In this document: positions 36,436-48,339 of the stretch, in pieces
Layout: the number at the start of each line of letters is the position of its first letter
How positions within the stretch are numbered: position 1 is the stretch's first letter
Origin: Augochlora pura
Lineage: Eukaryota > Arthropoda > Insecta > Hymenoptera > Halictidae
Assembly (NCBI RefSeq): GCF_028453695.1
Contig: NC_135774.1
Span: 27,032,001 to 27,096,000 of the forward strand
Length of the DNA stretch: 64,000 nucleotides
Direction: 5' to 3'
The notes under the pieces: generated by a model
Databases searched by the model: none
The model's input: the letters and a program-made list of their open reading frames with translations, nothing else
What the model was told of the DNA's origin: nothing
Translations under genes and position numbers: made by a program

Positions 36436-36735
36436 CCCCCCCCTCTCTTGCTTTTCTCTATCTCTCTTGCACTTCTCCGTCTCTCTTTATCTCCTCTCTC
36501 TCTTTCTCTCTTGCTCTCCTATGTCTCTCTTTCTCTCTCTTGCTCTTCTCTGTCTCTCTTGCTCTCCTATGTCTCTCTTTCTCTCTCTCGCTCTTCTCTG
36601 TCTCTCTTGCTCTCCTTTGTCTCTCTCCTACGTCTCCCTTTCTTTCCTGTGTCTTTCTCCTATATCTCTCTTTCTCTCCTCTGTCTCTCTCCTACGATTC
36701 TCTTTTCTCTCCTCTCTCTCCTCTCTCTCTCGCAG
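36436..36735. repeat. 300-bp polypyrimidine tract with higher-order CT repeats
   Basis: Almost pure C/T. Units of the type ctctcttgctctcctatgtc alternate with tctctttctctc, giving ~54-bp higher-order copies. The stop-free pattern produces several Ser-Leu-rich open frames in all three plus frames. Confidence 0.9.
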
Positions 36736-37172
36736 CGATCCATCTCCGTCCCCGTTCTTCTTCCGTTACCACGGACATATCGCTGAAAGATCCGAGCCCG
36801 GAATTCGTGTTTGTCTTTTGCTGGGCGATTAACGCGTCCCCGGGGACAGAGACCGTGCGACCCGCGTGCTAGCTCTGCTGCTGTTGCTTTAATCCCTCGG
36901 GAGATTAACATTGACTTCCTCGAACAAGAACCGCGGAAATGATGACGGCGCAACGGTGTGACGCGCGATGAATGCGCTCGGGAGAAGCCGACGCCGTCGC
37001 CGCCGCGCTCCATCGCGTACTCGTTCCGGCAATTTTGCGGCAGATATTTTTTTCCCCAGCGAAGAGCGAATCGAAAATCATCGCGAAATTGCGCAGCCTA
37101 ACACCTCGCGAACCTACTTTATTTGATTGCCACTCTGTCGAGTGGATGCTGGAAGAGGAGTTTATAGTTGAA
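36736..37172. other. Short GC-rich non-coding stretch
   Basis: Between the CT tract and the nested MITEs. Nothing recognisable. Confidence 0.5.
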
Positions 37173-37645
37173 CCCTTTGCAGTTGAACGGTGATTCTGAG
37201 GTACCGCTAGAATTGTTACGTCATGTTGCTAGGTGATTCGTGTAATTATTGAAATTCAGGTTTAAGATGTTACCTCTTTGCAACCGAAGGGCAACACTGC
37301 GGCGCCATTATAATCTTACTAACACGTTCGAAAATTATTTTTACAGACATCGCTAAAGCTCAAATTTGAAAAATTGTTGAAAGTCTCAACAATTTCAGAG
37401 ACTCAATTTCATATGCATAGAATGAATTTTCATATATAAAATGGAGATACTAGAAGCCAGAAAAATGATTTTAGGTTTCCAGTTAAAATGGCTTCGAGTG
37501 CAAAGGGTTAAAAGTGTAAGAGTTGTATGAGTTACGAGCCTAAATTTCCTATACATAAAATATACTTCGTTATCGCAAATAGAAATATTATAAGCCGAAA
37601 AAATTATTTTTGAATTACATTTTATATATCATCGAGTACAAAGAG
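37173..37645. mobile_element. Family A MITE interrupted by a second family A MITE
   Basis: The left end CCCTTTGCAGTTGAACGG at 37173 pairs with the right end cgagtacaaagag at 37645 (TTAA follows at 37646-37649). Removing the inner element 37273-37507 leaves about 238 bp, the normal family length. The right half carries the family motif tagaaatattataagccg. Confidence 0.55.
37273..37507. mobile_element. piggyBac-like MITE, family A copy (235 bp, nested)
   Basis: The left end is CCTCTTTGCAACCG. The reverse complement of the right end is CCCTTTGCACTCGAAGCC. TTAA follows at 37508-37511; GTTA precedes, a decayed target copy. The interior ataaaatggagatactagaa and gccagaaaaatgatttta match the copy at 30161. 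Confidence 0.7.
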
Positions 37646-38638
37646 TTAAGTGTTCGTCGAAGAAGCAAATAAATAAAATTGCAAACGGTACGGTTGCCAG
37701 AAAAATTGAAGAATATAATTTATCTTGAATCGATCAGAATTATTAAAAGTGCGAACCAGTTTAGCTATTGATACAAGGAGATATTGAAACAGTGTCGAAA
37801 TAGTCGTCCAGGAAACGAACTCGCGTTGCAGTGCACTGGCGATCAATGACGTCTTTCCCCGAGACACGTCTGAAAGCTGCTGACGCAAGCTATCTTAGAA
37901 ATGATACGCAAGAAACGATAATGAAATTTAGAACACTGCAGCTGCTAAGAGAACTTAGCAACGTAATGATTTCATTTGCATACATTTGATTTTATTTCCA
38001 TATATTTGATTTTATTTTGATTATCACGAATTAACCAGGATTGTTGAACGAAGTGTTAGATCGGAATCGAAGCCGTTCGTTCGAAGACGCACGCTCTGTA
38101 ATTAATCAGGACAACGTCCGTTTCCGCGGTATCTTTCATCATAGTCCATTGTTTAAAACGCGCGTGTACCAGAAGCAACGACTCGGATTGAATGAATCCA
38201 CTTTCCGCGAACGGTCCATCAATGCTATCAAGCGGCTAAGCGAGAAAATTCTTAGAACTCTTAGAACTCGTATCCGTTTCACCGTGGCGAGCCATTATCG
38301 TTCGCGTGGACCACCTGCCGCGGAATTAGGCGACCGTAGGGCTACGTTTAGCGAAATTTTCAGGGAGTTTCGTTGACGTTGGGTCACGTCTTTCCGACGG
38401 GGTACGGAAAGCATTACGACGGCGTCCGGTGCGTAAAATTCATTTTATGCAAAGGTTGGAGAGAAACAAGGTGAGACAGCCACGCTCGATTTGTACTGGT
38501 TCCCGAGTCAGCGAGCCAGAGACCGAGCCTGCTATCGTGTTATACCTTTACCGGTCCTAAACGAGGTCGACCAGCTCCCCGACCATAACCACACCTCCTT
38601 TTACTAGAGCCGAGAGACTCCGGCGCTCTCGCGTCCGC

Positions 38639-38640
38639 CT

Positions 38641-38671
<31 letters not shown>

Positions 38672-38850
38672 TTGCATGTGTACGTGTATGGCTGCGTCTA
38701 CTTGTATCTCTGTGGGTATGTGTATGGCTGTGTGTAAGTATATGGCTGTGTGTACGTGTTATGAGCGTGTGCCTACGTCTATGGCTGTGTGTACATATAT
38801 GACTGTGTTGACGTACGTATACGGCCGTGCGTCTACGTGTGCGAATGTGT
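38639..38850. repeat. (CT)n followed by a TG-rich minisatellite
   Basis: CT tract 38639-38668, then about eight imperfect copies of a unit like tatggctgtgtgtacgtg (20-25 bp). Confidence 0.8.
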
Positions 38851-39068
38851 GCCTATACGCGTTTTATCCCGCGACGGCAGGCAACGCGAGATTCGACGGC
38901 AGATACCGGCAGAGGCGACCGACAAAAGCATCCCCGCTGCCAGAATTTCAGCCGGACTGTTCAACGAAAAGCAAACGATGGACCCAGCCTTCTGATTTAC
39001 ATAACACGAACGCCGCCCCTGCCGGGCTCGCGCGGTTAGAGATCCGTGATACGGTTGCCCCGTGTACA

Positions 39069-39085
39069 CGCGCGCGCGCGCGCGC
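39069..39085. repeat. Alternating CG tract
   Basis: 17 bp of alternating C and G, a potential Z-DNA former. Confidence 0.9.
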
Positions 39086-40614
39086 TCCTTTACGCCTCGC
39101 TACGTTTTAATCGCGCGACCCCTCCGCGCGCAAACCGAGAAGATTGTAATATGAAGATATTGACGCTTAATGCGCCGCGGATTTCGCGCGACCGCGCTAC
39201 ACGCCCGTTGTTATTTGCGGTGAGATTGCTTTAATTGGAAATTATGGCCGACCTGCGGGATTTTTAATGCGAATAATATGATTCGCGGATACGTCGCCAA
39301 ATCTGCTGGAAGTATGTATTTAGTATGCAATCTCGTATTTTGTCAAGTATATCGGTTTTTGGTAATTAGATGCGTTTTCTAAGTGACTTTTATGCGCACG
39401 TGCATTAGCTCGATGCTTGGGAATGGTTCGATTCGAGGAGAACAGAGTGGAGGAGGTCTGTGGATGAGCATTTTGATGACTGTGGTAAATAACGATGTAG
39501 AGTCGCAGATATTTAGGAAATATTTATATGTAATATTTATGTAGAGAGGCGAAAGATTTTTAGAAAAGTTAATTTTATTCTATTTTACTCTACTTCTTTA
39601 TGTTGGTGGATGAAAGTGGTTTCTAGTTGGGATTTTTCTGATTGTGGAAGTAATTTTGATCTTGAATTCTGTATTTTTCTCAATGGTGAAATCTTTACCG
39701 CGCCATATCTTTCATAGATCAAACCATTGTTATTCAAAAGTATCGACTAGGTTACAGTTAAATTTTACACGGGCAATACGTAAGGATCACTAAGAGTACT
39801 CTGAAATGATCTAAACAATTGAAAGTTTCCTTTAAAAAATTCTGGAAGCCACTACAGATTCACATTAGTATAGATTGCTCCATGGAGCCGCGAAGCCACG
39901 CCCCCTCGAAAATAACCACGCCCGCTTTAAATCTAAACAGAATTCTACCGCTGCTCTCCATGATCCCTTCTGTCCTTACGAGCAGCAGGAAGTTCTTACG
40001 AAACCAATACGATGCCAATCGTGCCAATAATAGTAAACGATACTGGAATTTCGATCCGCCAGCACCGCCCTTGCTCGTCGCCGCCGCATCGCGCGCCGCT
40101 CGCTCGTCCGCGCGCATTTTTAACGCCTCCCGGTCTTTCACTTTAAGAGCTAGAATGCGCGAAGCCGGCTCACGTAGGTGATGCGTGCAACTTTCCCTCG
40201 TAACCCTACGATCTTGCGCGTGTGTCCGGGGAGCTCCGGGGCCCGTTCCACGCCTTGGCCACCGTTATAAGGCAATCAACGCCAGAAAACGAACGAATCG
40301 ACGTTCTCTCTCCCATAAGCCGGCAAAAAGGCCGTGGCCGTTACGGAGAACGAAAGCAGATCCGCGCCGGGGATAAAAAGTGAAACGGTACTCCTCCGTC
40401 GGCGCTTCTAACGAGGAACGAATCGACGATGACCGCTCATGAATCTCGTTCTAACGACACGGCGCGCCGGCGCGGACGCCGTGGCAGCTCCTCCGGCACC
40501 GGCCAGCGCGGGACCGTAATTAATTCGATGAGGGAACATCCGGGCGGCCAGGATAAGTAACTGAAATTTCATTCCCGACTGTTTTACCAGCGCCGTAGCA
40601 CGGGCTTTGGTTCA

Positions 40615-40632
40615 GGGGGGGGGGGGGGGGGG
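40615..40632. repeat. Run of 18 G
   Basis: Homopolymer. Its true length may be mis-sequenced. Confidence 0.9.
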
Positions 40633-40992
40633 ACGCGTTAACATCTTCCGCGCGTGCGATTTTATCTCGCCTGAATTTCCTTTCCATTTTATTTCATCGG
40701 CCGCCGCGGCGCCTCGAGATGTGGCTCGCCTCGCGCGGATAATTAGACTCCGTGGAAATTTCGTTTCGAAAGTGAAGAAAATTGAACGAGATGACTGCTC
40801 GTTTTTTCTATGGATTTCAATGTGTACCGGGCGCGCGCTACGTGTAGCAAGTGAAACGCAAGGGGAAACGTAGAAACGCTGTCGCGTTATTTTCAACCTT
40901 TTGCCGCGATTCGAACGGGAAATGAATTGTCTATCGGCGGAAATCGAGGTACAACGTTTCCCTGTTGCATAAAAATCCATCAGTGAACGGTA

Positions 40993-41221
40993 TTTTTTTT
41001 TTTTTTTGGAATCGTTCGCATGAATTCAATGGAACGAACCGGGCGAAACGCGAGACGAATAGAGCGAACGAACTAATAAATTGTTTTCGAACGAACTGCG
41101 CCGGCGAACAGAATCCAGGAAATTGTTGGCAAGAGAAACTGATATGCTGCATTAGAGTGCGTTTTGTGCGAAGCGGAATGGTTTATTAGTAACTAATATA
41201 TTTTTGAATTTTTTAGAAGGT
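40993..41221. repeat. First copy of a gap-flanking duplication
   Basis: 229 bp, starting with 15 T and ending agaaggt at the gap edge. It matches 41322-41551 with one substitution (41165 T, 41495 C) and one T of length difference. Confidence 0.95.
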
Positions 41222-41321
41222 NNNNNNNNNNNNNNNNNNNNNNNNNNNNNNNNNNNNNNNNNNNNNNNNNNNNNNNNNNNNNNNNNNNNNNNNNNNNNNN
41301 NNNNNNNNNNNNNNNNNNNNN
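41222..41321. other. Assembly gap (100 N)
   Basis: Exactly 100 N between two near-identical 229/230-bp sequences. Confidence 0.98.
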
Positions 41322-41551
41322 TTTTTTTTTTTTTTTTGGAATCGTTCGCATGAATTCAATGGAACGAACCGGGCGAAACGCGAGACGAATAGAGCGAACG
41401 AACTAATAAATTGTTTTCGAACGAACTGCGCCGGCGAACAGAATCCAGGAAATTGTTGGCAAGAGAAACTGATATGCTGCATTAGAGTGCGTTTCGTGCG
41501 AAGCGGAATGGTTTATTAGTAACTAATATATTTTTGAATTTTTTAGAAGGT
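41322..41551. repeat. Second copy of the gap-flanking duplication
   Basis: 230 bp, starting with 16 T at the gap edge and continuing past agaaggt into unique sequence. Confidence 0.95.
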
Positions 41552-44500
41552 AAAAGGTATTTAATTCAAGAGAAAATGGTACAATTTTGCTGGACAAAGT
41601 TGCCACATTCTATTTATAAAAATAGGCATAATGTAGAAAGTTGAAGGAAAATATTATTTTTTAAAAATAGTAGCAGTGCTTACTTTATATTTCAGTACCT
41701 TTATCATTTGTTGAAATAGACTGTTATATAACTTTTTCTTTGAAAATCGCTTTTTAAGTCTGTAATATCATATTATTTTATAATGTTGACTCTATCTTTA
41801 TTTTTGCAATACTGTCTTGTAATTTCTTCTTAGTAAAATCATACTATTTTTGTTTAAATTAAACATTCTCCTTCACTTGCTGCAAATTAATGAAAATGTT
41901 ACTCAGAAGCAAACCTTCGACGACCCGGAAAGCTTTTGGCGAATAGAAAGTTGAACGGAATTTAATTATTTTTCGTTCGCGTATTGTCTCAAAGCCGGGA
42001 AGTTTGTTTTATTTTTGGAAAAGGCCTGAATCGCTCGTCGAATCGTCGAAAAAACGCAGTTCGACCCCGTCGGGACGCGGGCGCACAGGCGCGTTTCGAC
42101 GCGTTCGGAAAAGCAGTTCTTTCACCGGCGAGCTTTTCAAGCATTACCTCGGGGGAATATGAGCCGTTGCAAATAAAGAAACTTTCGTGCCGCGCCTCGT
42201 AAAATCGTGAAACGGGCTGCTCCCCCCTCGACCGACGCTTTTATTTCCGCGCGGCTTCCTCCTTAAGAGCGCGAGCCGCGCGCGACGCGTTTCGCTGCGC
42301 GAGCGTGTGTACACGACGGCCCTCTTATGAACTGTCTAACGTGATCGCCCATAAAATTTCGAAGGGGAAACAGAAGTTTCATTGATGGGAAGATGTCTGC
42401 CGCGAATGCGAGCCAGCCGCATTTCTCCTCCTCCCTTTAGCGCGTAAGACCGCGTTTATGTTCTTAAACATCGCCGATCGGTACCGAGCGCTTCGAACGC
42501 GGCGTCTCGTGCTCGATACTAAAAGCGCCGTGAAACGGTAGACTCGGTGACAAATTGTGTCGCATGCATGGCTAAAGGAGTTTGCTTTCTTCGACATTCC
42601 TTTATCGTTATTTGCGACCTTTGTATCTGTTAGAAACAACTATTCCTTCATAAAGAGATCACTTTTTAGAAAATTTCTAGCAATTTTAAGCAATTTATTA
42701 AGGCAGTCAGTATAAGTAAATTTTTCTTTATATAGTGTATAATAGAGTTATATACATTGTAGTTGATAAAAGAACAAGAGAGAAAATAGAAAAGCTTAAA
42801 TAATACAACTACATATCGTTATTAAACTTTTTTATTTAATTACAATAAACACCGTGCTTGACATTATGTAGCGTATATCAGAATTGTATATAGTTGATAA
42901 AAGAAGAAGGTAAAGAATAGAAAAGCTCAAATAAACCTTTTTTTAAATTCTAATCAACACCGAGCCTGGCATTATTAACAGCAAAGCAATTATTAATCTC
43001 AATCTTAAGGTTAACAGACACGCACTGATTGGCTTCAGCACATGCAGAATTAGCCCAGAAATAGTTCGCAAAACAATACGGAAACCTGAATAGAATCGTT
43101 GAACCACTTTTACCCTGGAATTACCAGCAGAGAATTGAAATTCTTGCACGGCCGTCTTTACATTCGCTTCTCGACTTTCAGACTCTCCGAAAATCGAGTT
43201 CCGAATGAGAATGCGCGGGATGCTCCTCCGGCCATCGGCGTAGCAATGTCGCGGAGATGTTCGACATCGCCGAAAAGGGCAACAATGGTCCCAAAACGTG
43301 ACCCGCTGGCGGAGCGTCGAGATGAGAACGCGGCGGCCGCGAAACAAAGCGCGGACACGAGAATAAAAGACAATGAGACGGCCGGCCCGCACAATAGATT
43401 TTTATTTCCATTCCCGCGGCTCCAAAACGGCCCGCGCGTGTCTGGGTCCAATCGCGGCGACAACCGCGGCGAGAGAAGCGTTTCTTCAGACTGCGAACGC
43501 GTCCCGGATGCCTCGAGTGCGCTCTTCAAACCGGGAACTCTTAAGTGGGCCTCGAGCAATCTCGACTTCTCTTGCCGGCGGAGCGGTCGAAATGTTAGGT
43601 TGCGGAAAAAGTGATCCATTATTTTTGATCTACCTTATTTTCGGTAGACGGCTGCAGCGATCGATGTCTGTTAAAGTATCGATCGTACAATTTCAGATTT
43701 ATGCTCGTTGGAAAGGTGACGTTTCGCACTAAGAAAATTCTTTTTCTGTTTTTTGTTTGGTCCATTCAGTTGCGAGCTATAGAGTGTTAACCCTTCTCGC
43801 TTTTTCTTCGCGAGGCCTGCAATTTCGATCGGAGAGAAAGTAAGAGAATTAGGTTCTAGCCATTTTTGGAAAGTTTTCGAGAATTTGTTATGACAATTGG
43901 TGAGTCAATCGATGATCTAAACGTCGATGATCGGCGCGTGAATAATTTCGTATTTTTGATGGTGACGATTTCTGCTTAAGTGACTGTAACACGCCCGGCC
44001 TATAATTTTATTTATTTATTTATTATAAACAAGTAAAAATTCATTTTTACAGGAATGAAATAAAAGTGTAACTTTTGATGAATTTTGTGCAATTAATGAA
44101 TCAAGTAAACGTAGAGTTTACACAGTTTTATCTTAAATTGAATAACAAGTCTCCACAAGTACTAATAAAAAGCATGAAAATGTATTAACAACGTAACCGC
44201 AGGATTGTTAGTCATACTCTTGTCACGCTCTTAAACAAATCAACGATACCATGCTACCCATCTGTATTAAATCCAGCAAGGCACCCCCGACACAACGTGC
44301 AACCGCAGCATTATTAAATTGAACCGGTTGCATTGGGAGCCGAAGACAAGTTTCGATCGTCCGTCTCGTTCGAAATTTCTATTCCGAGCCGCCACTGCCG
44401 CAAAATTCATTATCATCCCCCGCCGGCAGTCGCCGCGCTCGCTCAAAGTGCAAAGTTATAAATAAGCTAGCGAACAAAAGCGCGGAAAATATCAAGCTTG

Positions 44501-45075
44501 CATTGTGTGTGTCGAACGGACGGGGGTTAACGCGGGAGTAAAATAAGGCAGCAAAAGCCGAGTTACGTTCGACAATATCTGCGCCGGTCGCATAAAAAGA
44601 AACATGCTCGAGCGTTGATAAAGCCGGCGCAGGCCATGGCGTTCGATGCCGGCCGTAAAAGTCGCGTTTACAGCGGCGACGAAGCTGAAACGTCAGCGGA
44701 GCGAGCACGAGAGAACGCGAGCTCTCTCGCCAGCCGAATGCAAAGTGTCCGGGGCTTCGGAGGCGAAAGTCGCGGGGCCCGATTGCACGGAATTCATTAT
44801 TGGCCTGGACGATAATCGCGCGCGCGCGCTCGCACAGTGCTTCGTCTATTTTCTTTATCGCGGAGCGGAGCAACGCTCGCGATACCAAACCAGAATCGGC
44901 GACACGCGCGTCATTTATCGGCCAGGCCGCCGACACCGGCCATTATTCTCCGGCCGATCCTCGCGAGAGAGAGTAGGCTCTCGAACGCCTACCGTCGATG
45001 ACTGGGTCACTATTTCCGTCATTATCGCGCGACCGATTCCGCTTTTCCTCGAAATCGAGACTCGGGCTCTCGGTT
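41552..45075. other. Non-coding stretch, no gene seen
   Basis: AT-rich at 41550-41900, 42640-43000 and 43990-44280; CpG-rich at 42000-42540, 43140-43600 and 44340-45070. A paired tgataaaagaa-aagagagaa motif at about 42760 and 42892 marks a ~130-bp duplication. Open frames in the CpG-rich blocks overlap on both strands and look compositional. Confidence 0.5.
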
Positions 45076-45170
45076 AATCCTTTCAGCGCGAGCGTCGGAT
45101 ATATCCGGCGTACGTGCGATGATTCGTGTGGACGAGTGCCGGATATATCCGGCGTTCATGCGACGACCGG
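45076..45170. other. Two copies of a cggatatatccg palindrome
   Basis: The 12-bp dyad cggatatatccg, followed by gcgt, occurs at about 45095 and again about 48 bp later, each followed by a ca/cg-tgcga motif. The segment opens ttaatcctttcagcgcgagc, which resembles a TTAA-flanked element end. No matching right end is seen. Confidence 0.6.
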
Positions 45171-45236
45171 TATAAATAACAAGATTTTATATAAATATCT
45201 CTTGATATTAAAGCTGCAAGCAAAACTTTTTGTTAA

Positions 45237-45450
45237 CCCGTTGCTCTATAATAACGAGTCAGACTCGTGATAAATTCTTCTTCGAATTCTTCTGTTATCA
45301 AAATCTAAAAACGGAAGTAAATAAAGACAGTAGAAGAAACAAAAATTATCTTGTCCTATTAAGGAAAATATTAAAGACAAATAAGTTTTTAAGGGATAAA
45401 ATAAATCCTCCCTCTTTTAATCGATAATAAGCAAATGATCCACAACCATC
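45237..45450. mobile_element. piggyBac-like MITE, family B copy (decayed right end)
   Basis: TTAA at 45233-45236, then CCCGTTGCTCTATAATAACG. The interior attcttctgttatcaaaatc and aaacaaaaattatcttgtcc match the copies at 33729 and 58907. The right terminus is not recognisable, so the end coordinate is approximate. Confidence 0.6.
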
Positions 45451-47640
45451 ATAAACTTTCAAAAATGAACTACCTCGAAGGTGGGCCACGAAGAAAGTCG
45501 AATAAAACGCGCCAACTTTCGACTTGGCATTTCAAGAAGCCACCGTGGACTGACTAATTAATTTTTAGGAAAGTGAAGAAATTCTAGAACTGCGAGCATG
45601 ATCATTTGTTAAATGAGGCGGTCGTACGAGAATATTTCGAAAAATCGATTTTGTTCCACTTTCTGCTGCTTTATGGCCGCTAACGTCGTCGAAATTTGTG
45701 AAAACACGGCTAGAGGCTAACGTCGATGAAAAACGTGATCGCGAGCTAAGTAACGAATACTTCGGCGGGACAATTAACAAACTGGCAGACCATCATATAC
45801 GATGCAATAAGAAATGCAATAAAAGTCGCAGCAAGAAAGTCCTGAACGGAATAAATTGACACTGAAATCACCGATTGTTCAAGAAATGAACTCGCGTTTC
45901 AATGCGCTCCCGTCTCAATACACTCGCGGGCAATGCCATCCTCTTCCCAGCTACATTCCGTTGCTCCTGACGGATGCTTTCGTCTTTCAGCGAGTTATAC
46001 CGCGAAACCGCATTATCTCGCGAGATAACAGACCGCCTCGGGAACGGCACTATGAAAACTTGGACGAACCTGTAAATTCAGTAGCGGCCACCGCGCAGTT
46101 TTGCCTTTTTCATATCTGCCGCCGCCAGTAAAGAATTGTCTTTACCGCGAACTTACGCGAGACGGCGAGCAGTTGCTAGCACCGTGCACTAAAACTAATT
46201 TTATAACTGCCGTATCCTTGCTAATTGCCGGATCCGCGGGGGCCTTTACGCGTTTACAGCGAGCCGGGGCCTCGGACCGTTAAAAAGTTTCCCCTTGTAA
46301 AACGCGAAGCTCGTTGCAATCGAATACGACTTCGTTTTAATTTGTCGCAGACGCTGGTAATTGCTTCGTTCAATGGCGAACATTTCTCCGAATTAATTTA
46401 TTAATTTATGGCGATCGCGGGGTGGTGGGACAACGCAGATTTCTGTGGCGCTGAAAGTTTAGTTGTGCGAGTTGCCGCGAGAGGTGCTAGTGTAACGTAT
46501 GTGTCGAAATTATTCTTATAGGATATTCCAAAATTATTTCCAGAGATAAATTACTAGTTGAATACTTTCAATTTTCTAATATCTTTCTTATTAAATCTAC
46601 TATTAAAAATTAAGAATTCCTTTAAAAATTGTTTAAAAAATACTTCAATCTCACCTATAATACATTAAATTATTTAGATGCATATAAAGTAGCAAGTACT
46701 TAATAAATTATCAGTTAAAAGAAATTCGTCGAGCAAAAAGAAATTTATTCTAATTAATATCCCTATATTTCATTCCTATATTTTAATTCTATTAATAGAT
46801 TTCCGATGATCGAAGCGTCAGCTCGTTCATTTCACGATCACGTTGGTGCCAGTAGAAGGCGGCGGACAGAGGCGGTCGCGATCAGTGTGGGAATGCGAGT
46901 CACGGTGGGAAAACTTATCGATCTCTGCGGCGAACCGCAGGATCCATCGTTCGAAAAACCTTCCCGAGGTGTCCGTGAGCAACGGATCTCGCTTTTCTCA
47001 CGTTATACGGCCGGGATAGTTCGCGTCGGATAATAGAACGCAGAAAATCGTAGGCATTCTAATCGTCTCTCGGATACGCGACCGCTAACCGAGCCGCGCC
47101 GGCTCGCCTCGCACATTCGTCGATCGCGAGAACCGCCGCGCCGCGGCGAAAGAAAGAAAGAAAGAAAGTATCTCGTGAATCGACGCGGTTAATTAAGAGA
47201 AAATTATCTGAAATTGGATGCGTGTGCTCGGCGGGTTCGAAGCCGCATAAATTCCTAAATTCCGCTCTCAATAATTCATGAGTAACGCGAGGCGGCGATT
47301 AAACCGATGATTGAGAGAGCGCTTGAATTCTTTAAAGCACCGTTGAAATTTCATCGCCGCCGCCGACCCGACGTAATTGGAACCGACGAATTGGGCTCGT
47401 CGGAGTGCCCCGTTCCGACTCTCTGTTTTTATCCTCTTCCGCGAGGAAATACGAGCGAATCGCGTGCGAAAGCTGACGCACGTCTTTGCGCCAATGATCG
47501 TGCTCGATGTTGTAATTTCGAAATAATCGCTCCCGCGGCGATCAAAACTTTTGACGAACGCCACGTCGTTCGCACTTGGACGCGCATCGATCAACAGAAT
47601 TCAATTACGTCTTGCATAGTAATCGAAACTAGTTATAAAC
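45451..47640. other. Non-coding stretch, no gene seen
   Basis: Mixed composition, AT-rich at 46500-46800. A (GAAA)n tract at 47148-47167. No exon-like frame or RNA gene recognised. Confidence 0.5.
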
Positions 47641-47659
47641 TGTCGCTGATGATCTTATA

Positions 47660-47858
47660 ATGATAGATCGTTGATCACATAATCGTGGATCGTCGATCGC
47701 GTAATCTTAGAGCGTCGATTGCGTAATATTAGATCTTCGATCGCATAATCTTGAATCTTCGATCGCATAATCTTGAATCTTTGATCGCGTAATCTTAGAT
47801 CGTCGATCGCATAATCTCAGATCTTCGATCGCATAATCTTAGATCGTCGATCGCGATG
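47660..47858. repeat. 22-bp minisatellite (cgatcgcataatcttgaatctt)
   Basis: About nine copies of a 22-bp unit built on cgatcgcataatctt(a/g)atc, plus a partial copy. Confidence 0.9.
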
Positions 47859-47923
47859 CAGTATCTTTCTCGCAGAAGTAAAAATTTTAAACGCCGCTCG
47901 TGGCTACTATAGGTCAATATTAA

Positions 47924-48058
47924 CCCTTTGCTCTCGAAGCCATTTTAACTCTAAATGCAAGATAATTTGTCTGACCTACTTTATACCATTTTATATAACA
48001 TAATGTAGTTTATGCTTGTAAAATCGAGTCTTGTAAATCATACTCTTTTAACAGTCTC
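47924..48058. mobile_element. Family A MITE, left part only
   Basis: TTAA at 47920-47923 and CCCTTTGCTCTCGAAGCC, then attttaact as in other copies. The right end is missing; the next copy starts at 48063. The second copy may have inserted into this one, with a decayed remainder at about 48280-48340. Confidence 0.55.
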
Positions 48059-48062
48059 TTAA

Positions 48063-48274
48063 CCCTTTGCACTGGAAGTTATTTTAACTGTACATCTGAA
48101 ATAAAAATTTCTGGCTCACAGTATTTCCATTCAACGCAACAGAGTGTCACGGTTATGTTATATACTAATACTTGTACTATGTAACAATTTTTTAAATCTT
48201 TGTATAAATATTATCTTTAGTCGTGATAGAAGAATATTAGTGGCGTCTCATAGTCACCATTCAAATGCAAAGGG
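48063..48274. mobile_element. piggyBac-like MITE, family A copy (212 bp)
   Basis: TTAA at 48059-48062 and TTAT after. The left end CCCTTTGCACTGGAAG matches the reverse complement of the right end, CCCTTTGCATTTGAATGG. The interior tttctggctcacagtatttcc is the family core in the opposite orientation to 30161. Confidence 0.7.
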
Positions 48275-48339
48275 TTATATATAGACAATCGTGTCGTTGT
48301 AAAAATTATTTTGTAACATAATAAATTTTAACGATGCTA

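Larger units (their letters stand above)
37646..41221. other. Non-coding stretch, no gene seen
   Basis: Holds a CT tract followed by a TG-rich minisatellite (38639-38850), a CG alternating tract (39069-39085), a run of 18 G (40615-40632) and a T run (40993-41007) starting the gap-flanking duplication. No exon-like frame. Confidence 0.5.

Noticed and set aside
36386..36832. Ser/Leu-rich open frames in three plus frames
   Set aside because: Direct products of the stop-free CT tract.
43789..43810. ttaacccttctcgc, also ttaaccc-type words near 11646, 29592 and 35896
   Set aside because: Only the first few bases resemble the MITE ends and no right ends or family cores follow.
47225..47250. tRNA B-box-like gggttcgaagccg on the plus strand
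   Set aside because: No A box and no pairing acceptor stem about 70 bp apart.
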